Positions 1-8,300 of a stretch of 64,000 nucleotides of DNA are shown one piece after another. Every line of letters starts with the position of its first letter. The stretch's first letter is position 1. The translations under genes and the position numbers were made by a program. The DNA comes from JAGWRA01 sp963711505 (GTDB taxonomy: Bacteria; Acidobacteriota; Vicinamibacteria; Vicinamibacterales; CAVVIG01): assembly GCA_963711505.1 (NCBI GenBank), contig CAVQEJ010000006.1:310001-374000 (forward strand), given 5' to 3'. The notes below the pieces were generated by a model, which had not been told where the DNA came from, did no database searches, and saw only the letters and a list, made by a program, of their open reading frames with translations.

Positions 1-152
1 AAGAGCAGGAAATACGAGAAGAGGCTCTCGACCACGGCTGACGCCGGCCAGGGCCGGGGCTGGCGCAGCAGGCTCACCGCGCTGGCGACGAGCCCGAGCA
101 CGAGAAACGTGAGCGTGAAGTTCGACAGGACGAATCCGATGAACGCGGCCAT
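1..152 (-). CDS. DUF6790-like membrane protein, N-terminal part
   Basis: Only the first 50 residues lie in the window; the rest runs off the left edge. The start ATG is at 152. The visible part is one hydrophobic segment (FVLSNFTLTFLVLGLVASAV) followed by a short basic loop with RQPRP and the beginning of a second membrane segment (SLFSYFLL). This arrangement resembles small multi-span proteins of the DUF6790 family, whose function is unknown. Family assignment is from memory of the N-terminal pattern and is moderate; that it is an integral membrane protein is clear. Confidence 0.6.
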   Translation of the reverse strand, partial: MAAFIGFVLSNFTLTFLVLGLVASAVSLLRQPRPWPASAVVESLFSYFLL

Positions 153-204
153 TGGTCACGCTCCTGTCCGCGGGCTCGCCTCTTCCGCCGGACCGCGCCC
201 TGCG

Positions 205-747
205 TCAGCGCCAGCCCTCACGTGCCGCGAGGCTCTTGATGTGCCCCAGATGATGGCGTCCGTGCCAGGCGTACAGCGTCGCCGTCACGTCGAGCCGGAT
301 CGGCCCGTGTTCCGGATGGACGAACTCGCGCGCCCACGCCTCCTCGTCCATCATCCGCAGCAGCGGAACCCAGCGGCGGTGGACGGCGTCCAGCAGATCG
401 AGCGACGCGCCGACGGGCGTCACGCGATAGTCGCCGAGCGCGGCCCACGCATCCTCCGCATACGTCTTGATCGTCGGCCGATCCTCGGTGAGCGCCCACT
501 TGAACCGGAGGAAGCTGTTCATGTGGCTCTCCGGCACGTGATGGACCACGTCGCGGACGGTCCAGCCGCCGGGCCGGTAGGGCGTATCGAGCTGGGCGTC
601 CGAGAGGCCGTCGACGGCGCTCCGGAACCTGGACGGCAGGACGACGATCTCCTCGATCGCCTTCGCGCGTTCGGCAGCGCCGATCTGCGCCGGCCGCTGG
701 AACCGCCCGATCGGATACTTCAATGCTTCGAGATCCGGTGTGCTCAT
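205..747 (-). CDS. DinB/YfiT-type putative metal-dependent hydrolase or thiol transferase
   Basis: 180 residues, start ATG at 747 with a purine-rich RBS (GAGAGGAGGG) six bases upstream; the frame is open further upstream but only through a repeat. The protein has the DinB four-helix-bundle pattern with histidines at the metal site: HHV near residue 84, and WHGRHHLGH near residue 165. PxxRFQRP at the N-terminus and GGWTVRDVVHHVPESH are typical of the YfiT/BstA branch, known in Firmicutes as bacillithiol S-transferase; outside Firmicutes the thiol partner is unknown. Likely role is conjugation of a low-molecular-weight thiol to electrophiles, but only the fold is certain. The 5' leader carries a G-rich repeat at 762-791. 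Confidence 0.85.
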   Translation of the reverse strand: MSTPDLEALKYPIGRFQRPAQIGAAERAKAIEEIVVLPSRFRSAVDGLSDAQLDTPYRPGGWTVRDVVHHVPESHMNSFLRFKWALTEDRPTIKTYAEDAWAALGDYRVTPVGASLDLLDAVHRRWVPLLRMMDEEAWAREFVHPEHGPIRLDVTATLYAWHGRHHLGHIKSLAAREGWR

Positions 748-761
748 ACGCCCTCCTCTCG

Positions 762-791
762 CCCAATCCCCAATCCCTAATCCCCAATCCC
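762..791 (-). repeat. G-rich tandem word repeat (GGGATTG words), possible G-quadruplex
   Basis: On the minus strand this reads as four to five G-runs of 3-4 separated by ATT or ATTA (GGGATTGGGGATTAGGG...). The runs and loops meet the simple pattern for an intramolecular G-quadruplex. It begins 14 bases upstream of the ATG of the DinB gene at 747 and on its coding strand, so it would be in the 5' leader of that mRNA. The methyltransferase gene upstream ends inside it (stop at 777). A related copy is at 38471-38502. Confidence 0.7.
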
Positions 792-1418
792 GGCCGTGCC
801 GCTCCCCCGCTTCCGCACGACCCACGTGGTCATGCATCGCTGATTCTGCACGATCGTCGTCTTCAGTGGATCCAGCAATTCGCCACCAAGCCGGTCCGTT
901 GCCGTCATCAGGGCGGCTTCATCCACCAGGTAGCGCTCGGATCCGTCGGGCAGCCGGTGCCGGCCGCCGCCGAGCGGGACGACGCGCGACTCCATGCCGA
1001 TGGACGAGGCCAGGCGGCAGAAGAACAGGCCGCCCGGACGCAGCACGCGCCACGACCCGTCGAGCATGGCGGCGAAGTGGGCATGGTCGCGCGCGAAGTG
1101 CAGCACGGCGCTGCTCACCACCACGTCTGCTCCGGCATCGGGAAAGCTCATCGCCTCGATCGCTTCGACGCGGAAGTTGTCGGCCGGCAGCCCTGGCGCC
1201 AGCGCGGCCGCGAGCGCCCGTACCGTCCGGATCGCCTCGGGATTCGCGTCGGCGCCGAAGACCTCGTACCCCGCCTGCAGCAGGTACTCGAGATTGCGTC
1301 CGCCGCCGCAGCCCGCGTCGAGGATCCGCATGCCTGGGGCGATCCGTCCGCGGAGGAGCTGATCGAACAGATAGATATCGATGCGGCCGAAGGGGAGGAG
1401 AGAGGGAGCCAGCGTCAG
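777..1418 (-). CDS. class I SAM-dependent methyltransferase
   Basis: About 213 residues. Motif I is DAGCGGGRN, followed by an acidic residue at the end of strand 2 (VFGADANPEAI) and the motif IV region DVVVSSAVLHFA, then the typical LRPGGLFF before strand 6. These define the Rossmann methyltransferase fold; the substrate is not evident. The start is uncertain: conserved sequence begins at PFGRIDIYLFDQLL, and the nearest usable codon is a CTG at 1418 overlapping the stop of the upstream cupin gene (CTGA). An ATG exists only at 1514, which would add 32 residues read out of frame through the cupin gene. The cupin overlap implies translational coupling. Confidence 0.75.
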   Translation of the reverse strand: MTLAPSLLPFGRIDIYLFDQLLRGRIAPGMRILDAGCGGGRNLEYLLQAGYEVFGADANPEAIRTVRALAAALAPGLPADNFRVEAIEAMSFPDAGADVVVSSAVLHFARDHAHFAAMLDGSWRVLRPGGLFFCRLASSIGMESRVVPLGGGRHRLPDGSERYLVDEAALMTATDRLGGELLDPLKTTIVQNQRCMTTWVVRKRGSGTAGIGD

Positions 1419-1780
1419 CCTTCCTCCCGATGCACGGTGTCGGGAGCGAACGCCGGGAGGCAGACGGCGACATAGTGCGCGCCCTCGGGCTCCGGGGTGC
1501 TGTAGCGCACCCATTCACCGGCCGGCGTGTGCACGGCCTGGCCGGCGCGGACGTCGATCGTTCCCTGCTTCGTCTCGACGCGCAGCAGGCCCGCGAGCAC
1601 CAGGGTGTACTCGTCGAACTCCGGTGTCTGCGCCGGCTCCTCCCAGCCCGACGGGCTCGTCATCCGGGCGATGCTCACGCCCGCCGTCGCGGTGTTGACC
1701 CGCCCGACGAACTCCTCGATCCGCTTCGGCTTGTTCCCGGCCGGCGTGATCACGGTCGGTGTCTCGATCAGCCTCGCCAT
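1415..1780 (-). CDS. small cupin-domain protein
   Basis: 121 residues, ATG at 1780. Single cupin barrel: SGWEEPAQTPEFDEYTLVLAGLLRV contains the acidic and Tyr/Leu pattern of cupin motif 1, with the usual histidines partly replaced, and VRAGQAVHTPAGEWVRYSTP forms motif 2 with one histidine. The opening MARLIETPTVITPAGNKPKRIEEFVGR matches stand-alone cupins of unknown function common in soil bacteria. It lies 25 bases downstream of the AhpD-like selenoprotein gene and overlaps the following methyltransferase, so the three probably form one transcript. Substrate unknown. Confidence 0.8.
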   Translation of the reverse strand: MARLIETPTVITPAGNKPKRIEEFVGRVNTATAGVSIARMTSPSGWEEPAQTPEFDEYTLVLAGLLRVETKQGTIDVRAGQAVHTPAGEWVRYSTPEPEGAHYVAVCLPAFAPDTVHREEG

Positions 1781-1805
1781 TCCGCCGCTCCGCTCCCTTC
1801 CCATT

Positions 1806-2357
1806 TCACGCCGATTCCGGTTCCGTCGGCTCCAGCTCCACGCCGAGGCCGCTGGCAATCCGGTTCACGAACGCGAAGTACGCCACCACTGCCGCCGCAT
1901 CGTGGATGGCCCGGTCGTCGAGGCCGGCGTCCCGCAGCGCCTCGATGTCGGCCGCGTTCACGGCGGCCGGCGTCCGGGTCAGCTTGTCCGCGTACCGCAG
2001 CAGCGCCTGTTCCCGCGGCGCCACGTCGATCCAGCCGACCGGCGCCTCGAGCAGCGCCGTCATCAGCCGCTCCTGCACGTCAGCGGCCACGCCGTCGGCC
2101 GTCAGAATCCTACGGAGACCCGCTCCGTGATGACGGATTCAATAGTGGCAGCCGTTCAGCCCCGACACACGCACCGCGATCAACTCGCGCTCCCGCCGGC
2201 TCAACGGTCCTGGCCGGCGCATCAGCTCCAGGTACACCTCGTGGTGTCCGCGCATCACTGCGGGATGCACGGCGTGGATCTGAATGATGTGATCCGGATC
2301 GTCCACCCGTTCCGACGGATCGAGCGATTCGGCAGACACGTACCGAATGAACGCCAT
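1806..2357 (-). CDS. AhpD-like (carboxymuconolactone decarboxylase fold) putative selenoprotein, CxxU active site
   Basis: 183 residues if the single in-frame TGA at 2141-2139 is read as selenocysteine. The frame is unbroken on both sides of it: the first 72 codons end NGCHY, then TGA, then IRHHGAGLRR and on to the stop at 1806. AhpD-family and peroxidase-related enzymes carry C-x-x-C at this place (for example NGCxYC followed by xxHH), so TGA replaces the second, attacking cysteine and gives C70-H-Y-U73. CxxU AhpD-like selenoproteins are an established family. Unlike the many broken genes in this window, no base is gained or lost here. A SECIS-like hairpin starts at the TGA. ATG at 2357 has GGAGG upstream. 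Expected role: thiol-dependent peroxide reduction. Alternative: a point mutation or sequencing error in TGC/TGT. Confidence 0.85.
2105..2140 (-). promoter_or_regulatory. putative bacterial SECIS hairpin in coding sequence
   Basis: Immediately after the first base of the in-frame TGA, GAATCC (2140-2135) can pair with GGATTC (2110-2105). Above a 6:1 internal loop, ACGGAG (2128-2123) pairs with CTCCGT (2117-2112), closing a five-base loop CGGGT (2122-2118). Sixteen bases separate the TGA from the loop and the second loop base is G. Known bacterial SECIS elements lie directly downstream of the UGA, with the loop roughly 16-37 bases away and a G among its first two positions, so the match is close. 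It would be bound by SelB to insert selenocysteine at codon 73 of the AhpD-like gene. The pairing was done by eye. Confidence 0.72.
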
Positions 2358-2513
2358 CCTCCAAGCCTCCTGGACTGCCCGCGGCGTCGCCGGATCGGCC
2401 GGCGCCCCGCGGTCACGAATGACAGTGGTACACGTCTTTCAGGACGAACGTCGATGCACGATGAGTCGAGAGGATTGTTGACCAGCCGCGCGCCGAGCGC
2501 AAGTCGGCTGCCG

Positions 2514-3365
2514 TCACCCGCGCGGTGCGGCCTCGACCAGACGCCGCGCCAGCTCACTCAGCCGCGCCTGCAGCGGCCCGGCGCCCGGCGTCTTCGTGAC
2601 CGCGGACTCGTCGAGGTAGAGCGCCCGGTTGATCTCGATCTGGACGCTGTGGACGCCGGCGGCAGGATTGCCGATCCGCTGCACGATGGTGCCGCCCTTG
2701 TAGGGGTCGTTCACCGACACGGTGTAGCCCATGCCGGTCAGCGTCTCCACGATCAGCGTGGTGAGCGCCGGTTCCGCGCTGCGGCCGTCGAGGTCGGACA
2801 CGACGAAGTCGGGACGACGCGCTCCCTCTCCGTCGGGCGTCATCGCGTTGCCGACCGACTTCATCGAGTGCCAGTTCAGGTGCCAGACGGCGCCGCACGC
2901 CTGGCGGATCTGGCCGACGAGCCGGTCCAGCTCGGCATGGTACGGCCGGTAGACCCGTGCGATCCGCTCCTGCACTTCGCGGACGGACAGCCGCCGGCCG
3001 TAGATTTCGACGCCGGGGACGACGTAGCGGCGGATCAGTCCGAGTCCGCGTCTCGTCTTCTCGGTCGGCGACAGGGGCACCGGCCAGGGATCGGCCAGCA
3101 GCGCCGCATCGATGTCGGTCTCGGCCCGGTTCAGATCGAGATAGCAGCGGGGCGCGGTGGCGGTCAGCAGGCAGGCGCCGCTGTCGACGCTGCCGGCGAG
3201 CAGCTCGTCCACGTACGCGTCCTCGCCGCGGCGGAGCTCGATCCGCGTCGCCTTCGCGCCGAAGTCGTCCGGGTAGTCCCGGCCGCTGTGGGGCGAGTCG
3301 AACAGCAGGCGGGGCGTCCCCGCGGGACGCCGCACGACGTAGGGAGGCGTGCCGGGTTGCGCCAC
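2514..3365 (-). CDS. N-formylglutamate amidohydrolase family protein
   Basis: 283 residues, full length. The N-terminal LLFDSPHSGRDYPDDF is the family signature (ordinarily SPHSGxxYP), followed by RRGEDAYVDELL, DLNRAETDID and WHLNWHSMKSVGN with further metal-ligand histidines, and VHSVQIEINRALYLDE near the C-terminus. Enzymes of this family hydrolyse N-formylglutamate to formate and glutamate at the end of one histidine-degradation route (HutG), but no other hut genes are nearby. It starts four bases after the stop of the YfcC-type carrier upstream, so the two are one transcription unit and the carrier may import the substrate or a related amino acid. Confidence 0.88.
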   Translation of the reverse strand: MAQPGTPPYVVRRPAGTPRLLFDSPHSGRDYPDDFGAKATRIELRRGEDAYVDELLAGSVDSGACLLTATAPRCYLDLNRAETDIDAALLADPWPVPLSPTEKTRRGLGLIRRYVVPGVEIYGRRLSVREVQERIARVYRPYHAELDRLVGQIRQACGAVWHLNWHSMKSVGNAMTPDGEGARRPDFVVSDLDGRSAEPALTTLIVETLTGMGYTVSVNDPYKGGTIVQRIGNPAAGVHSVQIEINRALYLDESAVTKTPGAGPLQARLSELARRLVEAAPRG

Positions 3366-3369
3366 GGGC

Positions 3370-4809
3370 TCAGTAGCCGACGAGCACGGCGCCGGAGATG
3401 AAGATCAGGGAGAGCACGGTCAGGATGGCGAGCAGCGGGAGCACGAACCGGGCCCACTGCCCGTAGCTCACCTTGCCGGTCGCCAGGTAGGCGAGCAGCA
3501 TGCCCGAGGTCGGCGTAATCGCATTGGTGAGGCCGTTGCCGAAGATGAACGCCTGCACGGTAATGGCGGCGGGCAGGCCCGACAGCTGACCGATCGGCCC
3601 GAGAATCGGCATCGTCACCGCGGCCTTGCCCGAGGTCGACGGGATGAAGACGTCGATCGCCATCTCGATGAACACCATCATCTGCGCCACGACGACCGGC
3701 GGCTTGCCCTCGGCCATGCGCGTCAGGAAGGCGATGATCGAGTCGAGGATCATGCCGTCCTTCAGGATCACCTCCACGGCCGCCGCCAGTCCCACCAGCA
3801 CCGCCGCCAGCACCATCGTCTGCATCCCCTTGAGGAAGCCCTGGGCGGCGGCGCGCGAGCTCAGCCCGCCGACGACGGCGATGGCCAGCCCCATGAAGAG
3901 GTACATGGCGGCCAGGTCGTTGTCCTTCCAGTGGAGCCGCTGCGCGCCGTAGACCATCAGGAGGATCGACGCGAGCAGCACCAGGAGGATGGCGACGTGG
4001 CGCCGCGACAGCCGCGCCTCCGAGAAGGTCACCTCCGCCCGGCGGCCCTTCGTCGTCCGCCGGACGTAGCGGAGCAGGTACGCGATGCCGATCGCGAGAT
4101 AGAGCACGAACGTGATCAGCCGGAAGCCGGTGCCGGTGAACAGCGGCACGCCGACGATCCGCTGGGCGATGACGACCGCCAGCGGGTTGGTGACCGACGT
4201 CATGTAGCCGATCTTGGCCGCGATCGTCACCAGGGCGGTCGCGAACAGCGCATCGAGATCGAGCCGCTCGGCCAGCACGACCACGATCGGAATCACGACG
4301 AGGTACTCGGAGATGAGGCCCAGGAACGTGCTGCCCGACGCCAGCACCAGCATGAGCAGGGGCGCGAGCACGTACACGTTGCCGCGCGTCATCGCCAGCA
4401 GCCGCTCGATGCCGGCCCCGAGGGCACCCGTCTCCTCGAGCACGCCGAACATCCCCCCGATGAAGAGGATCATGAAGATGAGCGGCGCCGTCTGCACCAT
4501 GCCGCGCGGCACCGACGACACGATCGCCAGCGGGCTGGCCGGGTAGGCGACCGTTGCCGTGCCGGCTGCGGCGTGCAGCAGGCCGCCTGCGTAGTCCTTC
4601 GGCACGCCGTGGTAGGTGCCGGGCACGACGAGGCCGCCGGTGTTGCGCTGAAAGGTGCCCGAGGGGATGACGTAGGTCAGGGCCACCGACGCGACGATGA
4701 TGAGCAGCATCATCACCAGCGCGTGCGGCATCTGGAAGCGGACGCCCGCGCGGGGCGCATCCGGAGGCGCGGCTGGCGACACGGCGGCGGCGGGGCCGGC
4801 TGCAGTCAT
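3370..4809 (-). CDS. YfcC/DcuC-type carboxylate or amino-acid carrier
   Basis: 479 residues, ATG at 4809. A short alanine/proline-rich cytoplasmic tail is followed by about 12 hydrophobic segments. PSGTFQRNTGGLVVPGTYHGVP and GMFGVLEETGALGAGIERLL are typical of the YfcC family (C4-dicarboxylate anaerobic carrier-like, including some arginine and ornithine carriers); SGSTFLGLISEYLVVIP and IPSTSGKAAVTMPILGPIG match the two re-entrant-loop regions of the IT superfamily. The gene directly precedes an N-formylglutamate amidohydrolase with a 4-base gap, so glutamate-related compounds are plausible cargo. The substrate cannot be read from sequence. Confidence 0.87.
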   Translation of the reverse strand: MTAAGPAAAVSPAAPPDAPRAGVRFQMPHALVMMLLIIVASVALTYVIPSGTFQRNTGGLVVPGTYHGVPKDYAGGLLHAAAGTATVAYPASPLAIVSSVPRGMVQTAPLIFMILFIGGMFGVLEETGALGAGIERLLAMTRGNVYVLAPLLMLVLASGSTFLGLISEYLVVIPIVVVLAERLDLDALFATALVTIAAKIGYMTSVTNPLAVVIAQRIVGVPLFTGTGFRLITFVLYLAIGIAYLLRYVRRTTKGRRAEVTFSEARLSRRHVAILLVLLASILLMVYGAQRLHWKDNDLAAMYLFMGLAIAVVGGLSSRAAAQGFLKGMQTMVLAAVLVGLAAAVEVILKDGMILDSIIAFLTRMAEGKPPVVVAQMMVFIEMAIDVFIPSTSGKAAVTMPILGPIGQLSGLPAAITVQAFIFGNGLTNAITPTSGMLLAYLATGKVSYGQWARFVLPLLAILTVLSLIFISGAVLVGY

Positions 4810-4887
4810 GGGGGGACGATTCCGGAGGAGCGTAGAGCCTCGCGGCCTCACGCGCAAGCGAAAATCCGCGCGTGGAGCCTGCCCCCG

Positions 4888-5313
4888 CTACGGCAGGCGC
4901 AGGCCCGCCCAGAGCGAGGCGAGCTGGAGCAGCGCGAAGGCCCAGAACGCGCCAAGACGGGCCGTCACGGTGGCGGTCGACCGCGACAGCGCGGCGGCGG
5001 CGAGGGCCAGGAGCGCCGCCAGGCCGATCGCCCCCATCAGCAGGAAGTGCAGCGTGGTGTAGGGGCCGCCGATCCGCGGAACGAGGCCCAGCTCCGCCAT
5101 CCAGGAGATCGCGGTCATCACGATCCAGAAGACCGCGACCGGCATCGCGGCCCAGGAGACCCAGCGCCGGCGGCGGCCGATCGCGGCGAGGACGAGGAGC
5201 GCCGGGACGATCTCGATGACGTGACGGGTGAACGTGCCGGCCGTCGCGCCGAGGAGCAGCGCACCGATGGCCATGCCGGTGAGCGCGCCGGCAAGCCGGC
5301 GATGGCTGGGCAT
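4888..5313 (-). CDS. small four-helix membrane protein of unknown function
   Basis: 141 residues from ATG 5313 (a GTG at 5319 is also possible). Four hydrophobic stretches: AGALTGMAIGALLLGATAG, ALLVLAAIG, WAAMPVAVFWIVMTAISWMA and LLMGAIGLAALLALAAAAL, with a fifth near the C-terminus (LGAFWAFALLQLASLW). No catalytic motif is visible. It stands alone between the carrier operon and the PhzF gene, on the same strand. I do not recognise the family. Confidence 0.7.
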   Translation of the reverse strand: MPSHRRLAGALTGMAIGALLLGATAGTFTRHVIEIVPALLVLAAIGRRRRWVSWAAMPVAVFWIVMTAISWMAELGLVPRIGGPYTTLHFLLMGAIGLAALLALAAAALSRSTATVTARLGAFWAFALLQLASLWAGLRLP

Positions 5314-5366
5314 GCCCACAGCTTACCCGAATGGCGCCGGACGGTGGGACTGCGCGGGGGCCCGGC

Positions 5367-6146
5367 TCAGATGCGGATCGTGCCGCGGAGGTACTCGACG
5401 CACTGTCCGGACAGCTTCACGTAATCGCCAAGGTCCTCGCAGTAGAGCTCCCCTCCCCGCTGCGAGACCTGACGGGCGTGCAGTTGCGTCTTGCCCAGCC
5501 GGTCGCTCCAGTACGGGACGAGCGTGCAGTGGGCCGAGCCGGTGACGGGATCCTCGGGGATCCCGACGCGGGGCGCGAAGAATCGCGAGACGAAGTCGCA
5601 CTCGTTACCGGGTGCCGTGACGATCATCCCGAACGTGTCGAGACGGGCGAGCGCCGACATGTCGGGCCGCAGTGCCCGCACTTCGGCCTCGCTCGACAAC
5701 ACGGCCATGAGATCGCGCGACTGGTGCACTTCGACGGGGGCCGTGCCGAGCGCGGCCACCAGCGCCGGGTCTCGCCGCACCGGCTCGGCGGGCCGCGACG
5801 GGAACTGCATGGCGAGCCGATCGCCCTCCTGCTGCACGGCGATCGTCCCCCCCTTGTAGCGGAAGACGATGTGGCCATTGCCCGTCAGCTTCTCGCTGAA
5901 GAGGACGTGGGCGCTGGCGAGCGTCGCATGGCCGCACAGGTCCACTTCGACCTGGGGCGTGAACCAGCGGATGTGGAATTCGGGATCGCGCGGCAACACG
6001 AAGGCGGTTTCGGCCAGGTTGTTCTCCTGGGCGATCGCCAGCATGACGTCGGGGGACAGCCACTCCGACAGGATCACGACGGCGGCGGGATTGCCGTTGA
6101 ACAAGCGGCTCGTGAACGCATCAACCTGATAGATCGGCAGCTCCAT
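5367..6146 (-). CDS. PhzF-family isomerase-like protein
   Basis: 259 residues, the normal length of the family. Opening IYQVDAFTSRLFNGNPAAVV, the glutamate-containing NNLAETAFVLP (catalytic Glu region), LCGHATLASAHVLF and C-terminal DPVTGSAHCTLVPYW are all PhzF hallmarks. PhzF in phenazine makers isomerises dihydrohydroxyanthranilate; most family members sit outside phenazine clusters, as here, and act on unknown substrates using the same diaminopimelate-epimerase-like fold. No phenazine genes are present. Monocistronic on the minus strand. Confidence 0.92.
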   Translation of the reverse strand: MELPIYQVDAFTSRLFNGNPAAVVILSEWLSPDVMLAIAQENNLAETAFVLPRDPEFHIRWFTPQVEVDLCGHATLASAHVLFSEKLTGNGHIVFRYKGGTIAVQQEGDRLAMQFPSRPAEPVRRDPALVAALGTAPVEVHQSRDLMAVLSSEAEVRALRPDMSALARLDTFGMIVTAPGNECDFVSRFFAPRVGIPEDPVTGSAHCTLVPYWSDRLGKTQLHARQVSQRGGELYCEDLGDYVKLSGQCVEYLRGTIRI

Positions 6147-6245
6147 GGTCTCTCCGGGTACGACTGGCCACCGATCCGTTCACGCGCCTTCCCCGCCCGC
6201 CGGTTCCGTGCGACGCCGGAACAGGAGGTGAGCCGGCGCAGCGTG

Positions 6246-8149
6246 TCACTCAGATGGATGACCACTGGCGAGTACGTCTGAAGGGGCCCTGATGTTTACC
6301 GTGGCCGGCATCCGGCGTGCATTCGGAACCGGCTGGCCCGTTCGCCGGCCGGGCGCATCGAGCTCAGCCGCGCGGCCGGGCTCCGTCACCGGCTCACCGG
6401 CCGAGGCTCGGGACCGCACGCCGCTCGAGATGACGAACACGCGGCCGCTGTGGAAGCCGTGGATGCCGCTCCACGCCGAGGTGATCAGGAAGTCGACCGT
6501 GCCATCCCCGTCGACGTCCCCGAGGCCGGTGGCGTCGAATCCGAACGTATCGCCGGGGATCCGGCAGGTATAGGTCTTCAGGAGATGACCGTCGGCACCG
6601 GAGTAGAGACCGGCCCACCCGCCACTGGTGACGACCTTGCCGTACTGCCAGGCGCCGATGATCAGATCGGCGTGCCCGTCGCCGTCGACGTCGCCGGCAT
6701 CGGCCGGGCCGATGCCGAATCCTTCTCCGGCCGTCTCGCCGGTGAGCGTCAGCAGCCGGTGGCCGTCCTTGCCCGAATAGACGTAGATCCGGCCGGTCGA
6801 GGGTCCCTTCGCGCCGTCGGACCAGTCGGACGCATAGATGTCGGGCACACCGTCCGCGTCGACGTCACCCACGACCGACAGGAACATGGCTCCCAGGGCG
6901 CTGCCGGTCGCATCGGCGTCGATCACGAACGCCGGCTTCGCCGACAGCCGAGTCGTACACATAGACGCGCCCGCGATGCGCGTCGCCGGCGCCGGGGGCG
7001 CCGACCATCAGGAAGCGATGCCGGCCGTCGCCGCCGCCGGCGACGGCGCTGCCGAAGGCGTCGCCGGCCCGCTCGCCGGTGAGCGTCAGCACCAGGTGCC
7101 CGTCCTTCCCCGAGTAGACGTACGCCCGCCCGGCCGCCCTGGCCGCCGGCATTGCTGCGCGGCGCGCCGACGATCACGTCGGCGTGGCCGTCGTGGTTCA
7201 CGTCACCGACACCATCGGTGTGGCTGCCGAAGCCGTCGCCCTTTGCCTCGCCGGCGAGCGTCAGCAGCACGCGCCCGTCCCTCCCCGAATAGACGTAGGC
7301 CTTGTCCGCACCCGGTGCGCCGGCGACCACGTCCGGCACCCCGTCGCCGTTGGTGTCGCCCGCCGCCTCGATGCCCGTGCCCAGACGGTCGCCGGCGTGC
7401 CCGTCGGCCGTCCAGAGCAGCCGGCCCGATTTCGTCGAATAGACGTACACCCGGCCGGCGTTCGGCCCGTCGGTCTTCACCCCGGGCGCCGAGGTGACGA
7501 CGTCGTTGACGCCATCGCCGTCGACGTCACCGATGTTCCGGGCAATCCAGCCGAACTGATCGTTGGCGCCCTCGCCGTCCCACTCGCGGACGATCTTCAC
7601 CGGTTCGACGAACGGATGGTCGAAGTCTGCCGGTGTCGGCAGCAGCTTCGCGAACCGTGGATCCTTCTTCAGCCTCGACAGGCTCGGGTCGACTTCGGCC
7701 TGCGTCATGTCGATCGTGCGCGTCGCCTTCGCCCGCCCGAGCCACTTGAACGCTTCGTCGGCGTTCCCTTTCAGTGCCCACGTGTCACCGATGCCGAACA
7801 TGACGCGTCCCGAATCGGGTTCCAGGTCCAGCGCCTTGCCGAACGCCGCCAGCGCCGGGTCGAGCGCCCCGAGCTGGCGCCGCGCGATGCCCAGCAGCCG
7901 CCAGGCTTCCGCGTTCTTCGGCTCGGCGGCCGTGACCCCTTCGAGCATCTTCGCCGCGGCCGCCGGATCACCGGCGACCAGTTTCGCCGTCGCAGCGGCG
8001 ACGCCGCCTCCCGGAGATGCCGACTGCGCTTCGAGCGCGAACGCCGTGCCCGCGGGCACAGATGCGGCGAGGCAGACCACGAAGCACGATACGGCGAACA
8101 CGACACGGATCCGCAGCGCGTGACGGCTGATAAACACACGGACCTCCAT
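6246..8149 (-). CDS. secreted TPR / FG-GAP repeat protein, frameshifted twice
   Basis: Reconstructed gene of about 630 codons from ATG 8149. Residues 1-33 are a signal peptide (RIRVVFAVSCFVVCLAASVPAGTAFA, cleaved after ALA). Residues 40-125 hold two TPR-like helices pairs (AEAWRLLGIARRQLGALDPA, DEAFKWLGRA). The rest is a chain of FG-GAP/integrin-like blades, each with a calcium-binding loop such as DVDGDGVNDVV, DTNGDGVPDVV, DVNHDGHADVI and DVDGDGHADLI, alternating with GRVYVYS strands. The frame changes near 7150 and again near 6955, with blades continuing perfectly in each new frame; the last 55 residues look unlike blades and may follow a third slip. Likely an exported beta-propeller; ligand unknown. 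Confidence 0.82.
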
Positions 8150-8300
8150 TCCTGTCGGCACCCGCCTCTTAAGACGAACGCGCGGAAGAACGGTTCCGTG
8201 AAAATGTGAACGATGCCGGTGCGGGTCGGAACGGTCGCTGGAATCGAAACATGGATCCTTCAATCCCGCTTCGATTGGCCCTGTCGAGCGACGCGTCGCG

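Noticed and set aside
2139..2141. In-frame TGA as an ordinary stop or sequencing error
   Set aside because: Both halves are one AhpD protein in the same frame, the TGA is exactly at the second active-site cysteine, and a SECIS-like hairpin follows. An error cannot be fully excluded without reads.
3349..5424. A 691-codon plus-strand open frame antisense to the YfcC-type carrier
   Set aside because: Its translation is almost only His, Arg, Asp and Gly, a mirror of the carrier and its neighbours; no motif and no RBS.
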